NCBI GenBank assembly: GCA_032173965.1
Contig: JAVUNC010000004.1
Span: forward strand, 59,869,501-59,933,500
Direction: 5' to 3'
DNA from: Sitta carolinensis
Lineage: Eukaryota; Chordata; Aves; Passeriformes; Sittidae
Length of the DNA stretch: 64,000 bases
The stretch's first letter is position 1; the number at the start of each line of letters is the position of its first letter. The position numbers and the translations under genes are program-made. Positions 22,614 through 33,850 of this stretch are shown one piece after another. The notes below the pieces were generated by a model that was not told where the DNA came from, did no database searches, and worked only from the letters and a program-made list of their open reading frames with translations.

Positions 22614-23005
22614 ATAAATCATAGAATGACCAAGGCTGGAAGAGACCTTCGAGATCTCCCAGTCCAGCCAAGCACCCCACTAACCCAGGGGCTCCACTGT
22701 AACCCCTAAACCACATCATCCAGCACCAGATCCAAATGCCTCTTGAACACTTCCAGGGATGGTGACTCCACCACCTCCCTGAACAACCTATTTCAGTGCT
22801 TGACCACCTCAACAGTGAAAAAAATTTGTCTAATATCTAATCTGAATCTCCCCTGCCTCAGTTTAAGGCCATTTCCTCCAGTCCTCTCACTGCAGGCACA
22901 GCAGGAGAGACCAGCCCAGATCTGGCTACAACCTCCTTTCAGGGAGTCATAGGGAATGGTGGGGTCCCCCAGAGCCTCCTCCTCTTGAGACTCAACAAAC
23001 CCACT
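22614..23005 (-). mobile_element. CR1 LINE, 3' end with tail
   Basis: In plus orientation it begins with the reverse complement of the CR1 tail ('aatcatagaatgaccaaggc') and continues through 'ggaagagacctt', 'ccagtccagccaa', 'gaacacttccagggatgg', 'tttcagtgcttgaccacc' and 'cctcctcctcttgag'. The 3' end is intact and the 5' end is truncated, so it is a canonical dead-on-arrival insertion. Open frames within it belong to the repeat. Confidence 0.92.
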
Positions 23006-23394
23006 TTCTAGGCACTACCTCAAAAGACAAAAAAGCTTTAATTTCACTGGTTTTCCATCACTGTTGCTCCTTTCCTGCTGCTGCTGCTACATAATCATTT
23101 GCAACGAATTTGGGTGTCAAGAGAGCTGTTGGGCTCTACTTGTGCTCCAATCTCCCCTGGGCTTTGGCAAAGTGTACACTCTGCCTTTCAGCTGATATCA
23201 AATGGGGACCTTGGCAGGAAGGTTTTGAAGAGGTACCTGCCCTTGCTCAAGCTCCATTTTCTCTTTAAGTACACAGCACTGGGACAATGAAGGCTGTTGC
23301 TTTCTTCCCCTGGGAAATCACCCTTACAATCAGTAAGAACAGTTGCCATTACTGTTCATTCTAGGGTCCAGAGTGCTGACACCACCATACAACT
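23006..23394. other. Short noncoding stretch
   Basis: Nothing recognised apart from a (CTG)4 word near 23078. Confidence 0.5.
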
Positions 23395-23497
23395 CCAGAA
23401 GAAAAGAGAAAGAAAGAGACAAAAGGAAAGGGAAAGGGAAAGGGAAAGGGAAAAAAAAAGAAAAAGGAAAAAGAAAAAACTGAAAAAAATAAAAATA

Positions 23498-23530
<33 letters not shown>
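23395..23530 (+). repeat. Purine tract: (GGGAAA)n, GAAA-rich, then poly(A)
   Basis: About 85 bp almost purely purine, with four perfect GGG runs spaced by AAA (23430-23450), then A-rich DNA ending in 31 consecutive A (23500-23530). The lysine/arginine-rich plus frame and the phenylalanine-rich minus frames across it come from this composition. The segment is both G-quadruplex- and triplex-prone. Confidence 0.9.
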
Positions 23531-23531
<1 letters not shown>

Positions 23532-23636
23532 CAAATGAAAAAGAGGAGAAAAAGATATCCCACTTTTCAGGCAACACAAAAGCTCGTTCATGGGATCTCA
23601 GTACCCAGAAACTGCTGAGCCATTAATTTCTCCGAA

Positions 23637-24281
23637 ATGTCTCTTCCTTACAAAAAACCTCACACTCCATACATATGTATAAGCAAAATACTCCCTGTGA
23701 GCTTCCTAAAGGACAGAATCTTTTTCACTCACCTCAACATGGTTGCTTTTGTAAAACCCGCATTACAGCTTAAATTTAAAAAAAAAAAATCCACGAAAAA
23801 AAAAGAGAAAGAGAGAGAGAATGGCTTTGTTACTTCAAAATATACACAAGCTGTTGTTAGCAAGAGAAAAAATGTTTGCATTCTTGACCTTTACAGAGGT
23901 AAGACAAAAAACCAACTACTTTTTCATACTAATAGCATTCTGTGCCTGTCCCTTGTATATTTTCTTTTAAACTTGCCATTTTGCTGTTGCAGCTGGGCTT
24001 GTCAGTTTTCAGCACTAATGGGTTGTGATATGGTGTCAGGGGAAGTCAACAATCAATGCTGGAAAAAAGGGCTATCACTGCTGACACAGCCAAGGATGGA
24101 AACACAATGGCCTTCACTCGGAAAGAAACAGAAGACAAATCCTGAGTTATATCTTGCTTTGAAGATTAGTAGAGATTTACCACTCAGTGACCAAGCTATC
24201 ACTTTCACCCCTTCCTACCTCAAGCTATCCTCCCATTGGACTAACATTATTCCACTTCTCAACCAAAATATATGTGTTTAG
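23637..24281 (+). other. Unexplained 214-codon open frame
   Basis: This is one of the longest ATG-initiated frames outside GC-rich DNA in the window. It follows the poly(A)/purine tract and contains another A-rich run, read as lysines at roughly residues 48-60. A hydrophobic, cysteine-containing patch lies near residues 100-125. No family is recognised, and A-rich DNA suppresses stops in this frame. It also contains a donor-like site ('cagag|gtaaga' at 23899). Probably a chance ORF. Confidence 0.12.
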
Positions 24282-26559
24282 TTTAATGAAATAAAAGAAA
24301 AATGCTTTAAAACAAACATTTTAAAGGACCATAGTCCACGTTTTTGTTTAGAGCTTGTACAGTTATTAGCTTTTAAAAAGCTGAGAAGAAAAAATGTTGG
24401 ACTGCAAAATGTACGTCTGTGGAGCAGCACAGCAGAAAAAGCATTTTGTATGCCTTTCCACTGCCTGGTTGTGAATTAGATCAGTGCTCAGCCCCTAGCT
24501 CCAGCTGAACTCAACACAAGCAGTGGACACTCAGCAGCTGCTAAATCAGATGTCACTGACAGAATTATGAAAGATAGACAGTGTTCAAAGGCATTCAACA
24601 AGAATAATGGCAGTATTATTTATTTCCATAGCTTCTTGTCAGAAAATCTGCCTAGGTCTAGGTCTTCCATAGTCCTGGAGAGAGACAGACAGTATGGTTG
24701 TCTGAGTTTGCAGATGGGGAAACTGTGACAAGTACATTCTTTAGGATCAGACCAGAATCTTATACATACAGACAAAACCAGAAATCAGCACAATCATAAA
24801 TATGTTACCAGACCTCATAGCTTCCTTCCATCAAAACTGTCATTGTCCAGTGTCATTATGGATCTTTTCATACCAGCTAATAAAAGGTAAGTCACAGATT
24901 TGCCTTTTCTACTAATTAAGGTGACTGAATTCAATTTCAGAAAATTCAACATCTCCAATGCAAACAGGAGTAACCGAATCTTGCCTCTTCCAAGCCAAGA
25001 AATTATCTTCTCCAAGATATTTAGATATGCCTGACTCCACAGACAGTCCCAGACTAATTTTTCCAAGTGTAATTCATTTCTATCAAGTTATGGCCCTAAC
25101 TGTGGATTCATACTGACTCTTCTGTTAATTCAAAATGTAATTTTTGGAATTACAGGCTACCTTTACTAAAAGCCAGTTGCACAAGGCTTTCTTCTGATAT
25201 AAGGACACTGCAGGGTCACGGCAATAAAAGCAAAGGGACAAGAAGGAGTGGCTAAGAACAGAAAAGGAAGGAAAAGCAGCAGCAGTGAGAAAGCTGAGAA
25301 GAGGAATTTGGAGAAACCTCAGGAGATGCTGGGATTTTCAGTGTGCCTTGCCTCTATGTGAGACATTCTTTTCTGTGGCTAATTTTTCGATCACTCATCA
25401 GACAAAAAGCAGATGTAGGGAAAGAAACAAATGGGAAAACATTTTTCACAGAATTTCTCATTATTCCTGCCACTTGCACTTCCCTCCTCTCCACAACCCT
25501 TGCTGCCAAAACCTGTCTGACCATTAAACGTTGTTTACAGGCAATCAGTAAGTAATAAATTCACAATAGCATTACTGAACCACACAGCTTTTAGAGCATT
25601 ACTACGGCAGCACAGTTTTGACACCAATCCTTAAATAACAGCAAAAAGCTGCTTCTCCAAATCACTTGTTGGTAATACACATCTGTTTTGGCCAGCTGCT
25701 CCATGAAATACAGATCAGCACCTGGGAGCATGGCTGCCAGGGAGATGGCACCAGATGCAGGACACACAGAAAACATCTCAGAAGTAGCCGTGAAGGCCTC
25801 CTCTCCATCTCAGTGTTGCACTGCACAAGGAGAGTAAGGGGCCTTAAGGAACTGACCCCAAGCTCACTGAAGTGACGCTTCCCACTCCAATGGGCTTTCA
25901 GTCACGCTGCTTGAAGGAGAGGTGAGGAAAAAATTACACTAGAAGCAGTTTTAAGAACACTCTGTACTGTGTGATCTTTCATCATAAAAATAATGAAAAT
26001 TAAAATTAACCGATTCACAGGATTTATTTTATCTATATAACAGAGACACAGCCAGTTTCTGAAGTTCAAAGCTACATGAAGTCTGCAGAGAAAAGAGGAG
26101 CACATCATCATAAAATGAAGTGCTTAACAGATGACCAAAGTAAATAAGGGAAATACGAGTAGTTTTTTACAAACATAAGCATGAGAAAAGCAACAAAATA
26201 TCACCCATCAGGCTACAACAAAAGGAACATTATGACAGCTTTAAAGTGCATAAATAAAAACTAAAATACAAAGACTAGAGACAATTTTGCATTCTGGCTT
26301 AATCAGTCAAAGCAGCCATTCATGCCCACACACCCCCATATCACTTTCTAATTCATTACTGCTATCTGTGGAAACATAAGGAAGGAGAATCAGTCCCACC
26401 TGTACAACGAAGGAAAAGGAGAAAAGGTCATGCAGCTAAATCCTATAAACACTTTAAAAACTGAAATGAATCTCTTAGAAAAATCTAATTGAAATTGACT
26501 TGAATCTGAGTCCTGTGACCTGGATGGAAAAGGTGGTCGAAGGAGTGTAAGCAGCAGGT
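24282..26559. other. Noncoding stretch, no gene seen
   Basis: AT-rich. A donor-like site at 24888 follows an acceptor-like site about 36 bp upstream. A possible MIR scrap ('gcagatggggaaactg') lies near 24711. Nothing firm. Confidence 0.45.
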
Positions 26560-27159
26560 AATGATGGGAGGTATTGAGCTGGTTTGCTGCAGGGGTGTTT
26601 TTAGTATGTTCTAATTTAATATCTCAATTAATGATCTGGAAAAGGAGGTAAATAGCACATTAATGAAATTCACAAATGACAATAAACCAGGAGGCTTGCA
26701 AATGTCAGAGAGGATAGCAATAGTATAAATGGAAACTAACAAGGTTAGGTATGTAGACAGGCAATAAAATGAGTTTCAATGTGGAAAAATGCAGTATAAT
26801 ATACTGAGGAAAGATAATCAGAAACACGGAGAGTCCATGAGAAAGCAAAACCTGGAAAGCATCTGCATGGCAAGATATCTATGTGTGACAACGAGCTACA
26901 AATTGAATATGAGTTCTCAAGGAGATATATCATTTTAAAAGACCAATGCAATTTTGGGCTGCATATGCCATAGAATAACGTCAGAAGAGGAAACTTATTG
27001 TCTATGCATCTGGGAAGATTTCTGCAGAACACTGCATCCACTTCTAGACACCTCCATAACAGAAGGATGCTGGTATGCTGAAAAGGACTTCAGAGAAGCG
27101 CAACAAAACTGATTAGACAAGGAAGGGCTTGCTCTATTAATCTAGGTAAAAAGGAATCT
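26560..27159 (+). mobile_element. Ancient CR1-like LINE, left part
   Basis: Plus-strand text follows the ORF2 C-terminal region of old amniote CR1 elements in order: 'aatgatctggaaaaggaggt', 'aaattcacaaatgac', 'gaggatagcaatag', 'tgtggaaaaatgcagta', 'caaattgaatatgag', 'aattttgggctgcat', 'ctgcatccacttctagac', then 'gagaagcgcaacaaaactgat'. It is full of frameshifts and stops and much more diverged than the other CR1 copies here. It is interrupted at 27160 by an LTR. Confidence 0.6.
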
Positions 27160-27695
27160 TGATATTAGTTGAGATACAGTTAATTTTCTTACCAGTACCT
27201 TGCTTAGTCCTGTATTTTGCATTTAGGACAATCATGTTGGTAACACACTGGTGTTTCAATCGTTGCTGTACAGTGGTCAAGGACTCTTCCTTCTCATGCT
27301 GCCCTGCAGCAAGCAGGCAGGGTGGGGTGCACAAGAGGCTGGGAAGGGCTGCAGCCAGGGCAGCTGATCCCAGCTGGACAAAGGGATATTCCAAACCATG
27401 TGGGATCATGCTCAGCACATAAACTAGGGGGAAAGATATCTGAGGGTCACTGCTCAGGAACTGGCTGGGCATCAGTCAGTGCACAGTGAGAAACCTCACT
27501 GTGCATCACCTGTACATTCTAATTCTATTATTAATATTACTATTATTTTCCCATCCTTTTCTGTGCTATTAAACTGTCTTTATCTAAACCCAAGAATGCG
27601 ACTTTTTTCAAATACTTTCCCCCATCCTGTTGGGAGAGAGGGAGTGAGTGAACGGCTGTCTGGTGTTTAGCTGCCTGTCAGGTTAAACCACGACA
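27160..27695 (+). mobile_element. Solo LTR of an avian endogenous retrovirus
   Basis: The segment begins TG and ends CA. Its body has the layout of a common bird LTR: 'gagatacagttaattttctt' near the start, 'ggggtgcacaagaggctggg', 'ggacaaagggatattccaaacca', a promoter-like CATAAAC near 27417, an ATTAAA poly(A) signal at 27568 followed by 'ctgtctttatct', and the terminal 'ggttaaaccacgaca'. No gag, pol or env sequence is attached, so it is a solo LTR left by recombination. Flanking bases show no clear target duplication, consistent with age. The family was not assigned. Confidence 0.8.
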
Positions 27696-27965
27696 CAGGG
27701 GCAAAACAACCACTGTCTAGAAATATATGAGTGATGAACAGAGAGAATAGAAAGGAATTTCTTGGATGCTAACACGCAATGGTACAGCTAAACGTAATGG
27801 GATGAAACTAAAGAAGAACAAAATTTGGACAAAGTATCAGAGAATTTCTCCGAAACCACATGATTCAGTCTAGCAGGTAATTTTCAAATGGAGAATGAAT
27901 GATGAAGTCCCACCAAATAAAGCATTTGAAACTAGAGCAGGTAAAGCACTCAATGGCAAACCATA
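27696..27965 (+). mobile_element. Ancient CR1-like LINE, right part
   Basis: Beyond the LTR the text resumes the same kind of old CR1 3' region: 'gaaaggaatttcttggatg', 'aatgggatgaaactaaag', 'agtatcagagaattt', 'ccaccaaataaagcatttgaaact'. Orientation and element order match the left part, so the two are one element split by the LTR. Confidence 0.5.
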
Positions 27966-29724
27966 GTGAACAATTGTGCACTCATAGGAAGCTGAACTAC
28001 CTGGCCTAAGAGCTTATTTCCTACATATAGCAGTATTTTTCAAGGAAATGCATATCACATATACTTCTGTCCTAGTCCAAAGCCTAATTGTAGAGTAAAA
28101 GCGAAGCAATTGCATACACTATTTAAAGCACTCAGAGACAAGCAGATGCGTGATCTGTTTTTACACAAAACCCACTTCTTTTTCAGCAGACGTGGTTTTT
28201 TAGTGATGCGATCCTCAATGTATTTTGTACATTCAAAGGAAAATGTGATTAAGTTACTTATTTGCTTATTCATGTCTACTGCCTTTCTCTTTTCACATTT
28301 TCTGTACGCTAATATCTTTATTCATTTGCATGTAATGTACTAGAACTTGCCTAGTTGCAGTACAAATCTATTCACAGTGAAAAAGGAAGCTTTTAATGCT
28401 GAAAGGCATTGTAATGCTTGGAGACCCTGGTGTTAAAAGTAACAGGGGAAACAAAGACTGAAAGTGAGATGTAAGCTAAAAAATGCATGGATATAATTTT
28501 CCTTGAAGAGAAAAAATGTGAGTTAATCAATTAAGTAATTTGTGTGTATTTACATGTACCTACTTCACCAAGTTTCCCACTTTTACACCACCCAAGCAAG
28601 TTCACTTTTATGAATGTCTATCTTGGATTTTACAAAAAGTCTTCCCATATTCTTCCAAGGAGAACAAAGAGGTGGAAGGTTTTTCAAAGTCTTCCTGTCC
28701 TTCTCACTTCCCCTAGGGGTGACTGGAGAGCTGAGGAAGGAGCACAGCCTATTGAGAAGAAAGTTCCTGGTTTTACTGTAATAAAGGTGGCAATCTTATC
28801 ATGTATAGATGCTCAAATGATGTATAGATGAAGGACGTTTGCAGTGAAGATTGCCATAGGCAAAACAGCAGATCTAATCAAAAGCTCTGCATGCATGGAT
28901 GTAGCCAGCCGGTGGGAAAGGAAAGCATTCACAGCACAGAATCTGGAATTGCTCTTCTGTCTCTCCACGGCTTCCCCACCAAAGCACAGGAGAAACAGGA
29001 GCCTTGATACTCCAGGCAGAGAGGCGCTGAGCCAGTGCACAAACTCTTTATGACTCTGTCACAGGATGCTATTAATGTAATAGCAGGTTTACTTTTTTCC
29101 TTTTTTTTTTTTTTTTTTTTTTTAATGAAAGCACATGCTGCTATCTATCTCCTATCAAAAGTCAGTAGAATGAGGTGGTGCTTGTATGGCAAGAGCTGTA
29201 AAAATATTTCTATTGTACAAAATAAATTACAGATCAAACACATACATAAAAAAAAAGAGATTATTAACATTTATAACACTTGCATTTTCAAAACTGTCAG
29301 ACTGATAAATGTATACATGACCTCAAATTCTCAAGATTACTGAAAGTCAGGACACAAACCACAAGAAGTAAAACACTTTCAGCTAAAGCAACCGCAGAGT
29401 TCCTCCTTCACCCCGCTGAGAGTAACTGTGCTAACCTAGGTGTCCCAGAATAGAGGTATTACACAATCTGTGCGCTCCACGATCTGAGAACAATGACTGA
29501 GAACAATGAAGCACAGAGAAATGTGTTAAGGTACTGTGGCAGACACACCTCGGCACTTTTTCTGTTAATTTTTGTTAATCTGCCTGGGGGAGGAAGAGTG
29601 TTTTTATCTAGCAATACAGGTATTTTAAACTGTACCCTCTTTTGGAACTGTCAAAAAAACAGACAGCCTGTAAGTCAGCACGTGGGGGGTTTTTTTCAGT
29701 AGTTGGTTGGGACTTTTTCCTGTA
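27966..29724. other. Noncoding stretch, no gene seen
   Basis: AT-rich with no recognised element, except a run of 23 T at 29101-29123. Confidence 0.5.
29101..29123. repeat. Poly(T) tract
   Basis: Twenty-three uninterrupted T; could be the tail of an unrecognised minus-strand retroposed sequence or a simple homopolymer. Confidence 0.9.
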
Positions 29725-29896
29725 TGCCTCTGTCTCACCTTGTTGGCCTTGCCTATTTAGACTGCAAATTCCTCGGGTGGCAGGACACAGTATCACAGTT
29801 TACACAGTGCCAAGCACAGTGGGATCCTCTGTTTATTGGGCCGTGTGAACTGGCATGAAGCAACAAGCAAATAAAAATAATAATAATAATAATAAC
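29725..29896 (+). repeat. MIR-like SINE with (AAT)n tail
   Basis: Ordered matches to the tail region of amniote MIR relatives: 'ctgtctcaccttgtt', 'tatttagactgcaaattcct', 'tttacacagtgccaagcaca' and 'gtgggatcct', followed by A-rich sequence and about eight (AAT) units. A trinucleotide-repeat 3' tail is the expected structure for this SINE group. Confidence 0.6.
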
Positions 29897-32379
29897 TTAC
29901 CACCCATCACTGTTGTAGAACCTTTCAGAAGCCAAGGGCCAGAGACTCTAAGGGGACAAGCTGGCAGGAGGAAACCTGCATGGTGCTCCTCTCCATGACA
30001 GGTGATAGCATTTGATTGCAGACACCTCTCCTCCTCCCAGTGTCCTCATTCTTATGGTGTAGCATGAAATGCATCCCTGGGCACAGAAATCAGCAATAAC
30101 CCATCAGATCTATCTCAGCTCAACATGGCAGTAACCCCATCTTCTCCACCCTGTCTGTCCCCCCGCCCCAGCTCCTCCAGGTGTCAGTGTGAGGAGCTGG
30201 GCTCCCTGGACAGTGCAAGACAGACAACAGGATGTTTAATGGTCTACGCTGCTGTCCAAGCCAGACACATGAGCTGAAACTCTGTCTCTCCACATGCAAC
30301 TTGGATATCTGGCAAGTCTCAGTGAGACACATTTTCCTCTTGGCCTCCTTTCCTTATTTCTAGGCCCAGTGTTCGTATTCAAAGGAGCAGAAGTAGGCTG
30401 GGGGGGGACACACAACACACACACTCCAAACAGTATTAGTCTGCAGAGAAACAAGAAAACTGAAGGAAAAAGAGGATACATTCTCAGAAAATAATAAAAC
30501 CTGAAGAAATGTGTTTGTCTGCAGCATAAAAGCAGATTTGGAAGGGCTGACGGGGCCTGACTAGCACTCAGTAGCACATCATTGGAGACAGGGAAGAGAC
30601 AGACATCAGGCAGGGGGTTGGGAAGCAGCAACCAGCTGCCCCATATGGTCAGCTCTTGGTAGGCAATTTGATTTTCATTTTCTCTGCTGATTGTGCTCAT
30701 CCCTGTGGTATCTGGATGGAAAAACAATGGTGGAGATAATAGAACAGGATTGCCCAGGGCATTTTTAAGGGCTTGAGAGCCATTCATTCATGGATCAAAT
30801 CTAGGCCAGAATGGATGCAGGTAATCTGCTGAACGTTGGCTTATATGAAATGTTCCAGTGGTATTTCACAAGTATTCACATAAAAATTGAATAATTCACA
30901 ACTTTCTTAGCATTCTCAGCAGATAGTTCAGCCTCCACAGCTTCTCAGGTCTCCACAGCCTCTAAGTACTAATGACTTAGCTCTACAAATATATTTAACA
31001 CAAGTCTATGCAGGTTCTGGGTGTAATTGTGGTCTATTCTGAAAAATGGTTTGAGGCAGTGACGAGTAAGGTGTGGGAAAGATCCCATTATTGTACCAGT
31101 TCTGACAATAAAAGAAGCCCTTCATTCTCCTAGGCTGTTAATCTGGTACCTTCCATGAGCACAAACCCAGAAGAGGTATATACCTAATTTAGGTAGTTGA
31201 CCTTCCTTTGTCTTCCATGTGTTCACAGGAAGTGAACAATGGCACCCATATATCCCATTTTCTATTGCATTTTTTCCTGCAGCAAATAGAGAATTTATTA
31301 TCATAGTCATCATAATTTTTAAATAAATTAATTATATCTCATAGGACAATAAATCCTCATACTATTATAAAACAGTCATCCTCAGGTGATCATGTTATCT
31401 AACACTGCCTTTCTACCGATTTTCTTCAAAGATCACTGCAATAAACATTGACTAATATACATATATATATATATGAATTGGAGGCAAACTATGATGAGTA
31501 TTTGCCAGAATATCCAAAACTGTACCCCAAAACATTTTTTAGTTTTTAACAAACACTGGGGAAAAATTATAAAGATAGAACAAGTGTTATCTATTTCTTA
31601 TTCAGAGTGGAAATCCTCACAGCACCTGCAATTCAGCTGTTGGTAAAAATGTTTCAAACATCACATGGTGAGACAGCACAGCCTATGTTCACCTGGGAGG
31701 CAGGAAACCTCTTTGGCCTTACATCTCGGAGATCCTTCCTTCCCACTCTGTGTCCCCATTAGAAAAGCTGCCTGTTAATGAGTACCTGCATAAATTCATG
31801 CTCTGCATGGGACTTGGACACACCACTGCAACGCCATTAACAGCAACAGTTCTGAATTACGTGGAAATCTTTAGCAGCAGGTAGGGAGAGCCATGCCAGA
31901 ACGCAAAACCAGAAGAAATGGCAACTCAACAAGAAACTCGAACTGATCGGAAGGTTTCCCATTTGGATAAGAACATGACTGCCATGGAGCAGCAATGCCC
32001 TGTTTCTATGATGACAGCCAGCATATAATCATGCTAGGGATGTTCAGCCTTCCACCAGCAGCTTCTCCCAGCTCTTCAACTGCAATCCCCATTTTTGCAC
32101 GTGCATGTGTTCACAAACACATGAATGGAAGAGAGTCCGGATTTTATTGCAATGTGCAGGGTGGGTGATTCAAGCCTTTGTGTAGGAAGTTGACTCACCT
32201 CCTTCTGAGTGAAAAAATATTCAACACAATTGTAATTCCCTCTTCTTCACGTAAAGTCAGGCAACAGAACTTTCCAGCTCAGTATTTCCTAAACGGTGGA
32301 AACGTGCCTAGAAAGTTTAGCTTTGAAACCTGTGACTGCAACAAAACAAGTCTGCACCTTCATGCCGGTTATCTCGAAT
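29897..32379. other. Noncoding stretch, no gene seen
   Basis: No recognised element. A 183-codon minus frame (30236-30787) has no known domain and overlaps an open plus frame. An (AT)n tract of about 19 bp lies at 31456-31474. Confidence 0.45.
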
Positions 32380-33098
32380 CCCTGTGGCTGGGCAGGGAAG
32401 GGGGGAGGTGAAGTGGGTGGGAGAAAAAACAAGTTGGCTTGGGCGGAGAGGGGCGAGTGTTTTGGGCTTAGTTAATAATGCACTAGTAAACAGCTCAGGC
32501 ACAGAAATGCAGTGCAGTGAGAACCGGAGCTATCCTTTGGAGCCTACTGCTTTAAATTTGCGCGCTGTAGCTTGAAGCATTGCACAAACTCTCGGTCTGC
32601 TGACTGCCTCCCTGGAACACAAACACACGGATGATTGGGAAAGCTGTTTTCCAGCCTGCCCTCCCTCGTTTCTGCCGGGCTGCTTTTGGTGTTTATTTAT
32701 TTTTAAACAAGTCATGTACATGGAAAAAAAAAAAAAAAAGAAAACAAAAGAAAAAAGAAAAAAAAAAAAAAAGGCGAACAAACCCCACACATCTTTAATC
32801 AACACCTATTTCCTTCCAGGACCCTCTGATCCTTTATTGATTACCATTAAAATGCTTTTCTTTTTCTTTGCCCCCTCTGCTGATCGAATTTCAGATCAGC
32901 CAGGATGTGCAACTAACCTTCCGGCACAACTGAACCCAACTGACTCACCCAGATCAAAGGCTCGGCGCATTCATTAGAGCCCAGCACAGCCCAGGCAGGA
33001 TCCGTAATGCATCTCCCTTTGCATTGCAATTAACGTGGGGGAGAGGAGTTCTTATTATTTTTGTTTTTTGCAAATGTTCTGGCTTTTGATTTTTAAGC

Positions 33099-33118
33099 GG
33101 GGGGGGGGGGGGGGGGGG
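33099..33118 (+). repeat. Run of 20 G
   Basis: Twenty uninterrupted G at the edge of the CpG island: quadruplex-forming and prone to replication slippage and assembly error. The true length may differ. Confidence 0.9.
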
Positions 33119-33170
33119 AAGAAGTGGTGGGAGGGAACGAGAACAAAAGAGAGATCTTTTTACCCGAGGA

Positions 33171-33178
33171 TGACGTCA
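33171..33178. promoter_or_regulatory. Perfect CRE palindrome
   Basis: TGACGTCA is the full cAMP-response element bound by CREB/ATF factors. Its place at the edge of a CpG island is typical of functional CREs. Confidence 0.55.
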
Positions 33179-33205
33179 GTTTGATGCTACTGACAACTAT
33201 TGATG

Positions 33206-33211
33206 CACGTG
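33206..33211. promoter_or_regulatory. E-box CACGTG
   Basis: A canonical palindromic E-box (MYC/USF/CLOCK type) 28 bp from the CRE and at the CpG-island edge. Confidence 0.4.
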
Positions 33212-33229
33212 GAGCAACTGCGGGCAGAT

Positions 33230-33830
33230 CCCCTTTCCCACCCCCCGCCTCCCGGCACTTCTCAGGGAAACAATATGCGGGAACGGCCCGCGGGACCCGG
33301 GAGCGGCTCCGGGTCGCTCCGCCAAGAGCCCGAGCGCCCGCGGCCGCCAGCAGCGGCGGCAGGAGCGGCACAGCCCCGGGCCCGGCGCGGGGAGCCGGCT
33401 CCGAGCCCGGAACGCTGCCGGCGGGGATGCGGCGCGAGGAGCCGGCCCCGCGGCCCCGCTGCCGCCCGGCGCTCCCCGCCCCCGCCCGGGCCCGGCCCGG
33501 CGCAGGCAGCGCCGCGCCCCAGCCGCGCTGCGCCCGCCGCGGGGAGCGCGGCCCGGCCGCCCGCAAAACCCGGCCTGGAGCTGCGCACGGCCACGGCCAC
33601 GGCTCACCTGCGGCGGCGGCGGCGGCAGGAGCAGCCGTCGGTTCGGCCGAGAGCGCTCCTCCGGGGATTCAGGGCGGCTCCTCCGGGGGTTCAGCGCGGC
33701 TCGCGGCGGCCCATGGCCGGGGCCAACTCCCGAGAGTCACGGCTGGGTCGGAGCTGCGGCCTCTCCAGCCGAGCCCACCACGGGGCTCCCGCACTCGCCC
33801 CGGCGGGCTCTGTCCGCTCACCTCAGCTTC
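33230..33830. promoter_or_regulatory. Strong CpG island / promoter
   Basis: Very GC-rich and dense in CpG for about 600 bp, with multiple GGGCGGG-like words (SP1 type), in a window otherwise depleted of CpG. It includes a (CGG)n repeat at 33611-33626 and a short GGCCAC repeat near 33586. Such islands mark promoters of broadly expressed or developmental genes. Long frames on both strands (up to 240 codons on plus) are alanine/arginine/proline/glycine-rich and come from the lack of stops in GC-rich DNA. Direction is not certain; minus is favoured by donor sites. Confidence 0.85.
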
Positions 33831-33850
33831 TCCATCTCTAAAGTAAAAAG
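33608..33850 (-). other. Candidate minus-strand first exon
   Basis: Two good minus-strand donors lie here: 'cgcag|gtgagcc' (last exon base 33608) and 'ctgag|gtgagcg' (last exon base 33822). A minus ATG at 33835 with G at -3 and +4 opens MEKL before the second donor. A first exon ending at 33608 would cover most of the GC-rich segment and be mainly untranslated. The start near 33850 is inferred only from the end of the island; a CR1 begins about 75 bp beyond it. Confidence 0.35.

Larger units (their letters stand above)
32380..33229. promoter_or_regulatory. Flank of the CpG-island promoter
   Basis: This segment joins AT-rich DNA to the CpG island. It holds a G-rich, quadruplex-prone patch at 32398-32425, several isolated CpGs, an A-rich purine tract at 32723-32773 and AT-rich words such as TTAATAATGC and 'gcattgcaattaa'. 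The texture is that of a conserved promoter flank. It would be downstream or upstream depending on which strand is transcribed. Confidence 0.35.

Noticed and set aside
23297..23626. Lysine/arginine-rich plus ORF and phenylalanine-rich minus ORFs
   Set aside because: Direct translation of the purine/poly(A) tract.
24690..24770. MIR fragment around 'gcagatggggaaactg'
   Set aside because: Only one short block matches; too little to call.
27137..27472. 111-codon minus ORF
   Set aside because: Lies entirely in the LTR, antisense; not an ERV protein.
30236..30787. 183-codon minus ORF
   Set aside because: No recognised domain, no convincing splice or promoter signal, and an open plus frame overlaps it.
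33124..33846. Plus-strand ORFs of 240 and 213 codons and minus ORFs of 112-157 codons over the CpG island
   Set aside because: All are A/R/P/G-rich, overlap each other in several frames and arise because GC-rich DNA has few stops. No domain or compatible gene structure was seen.
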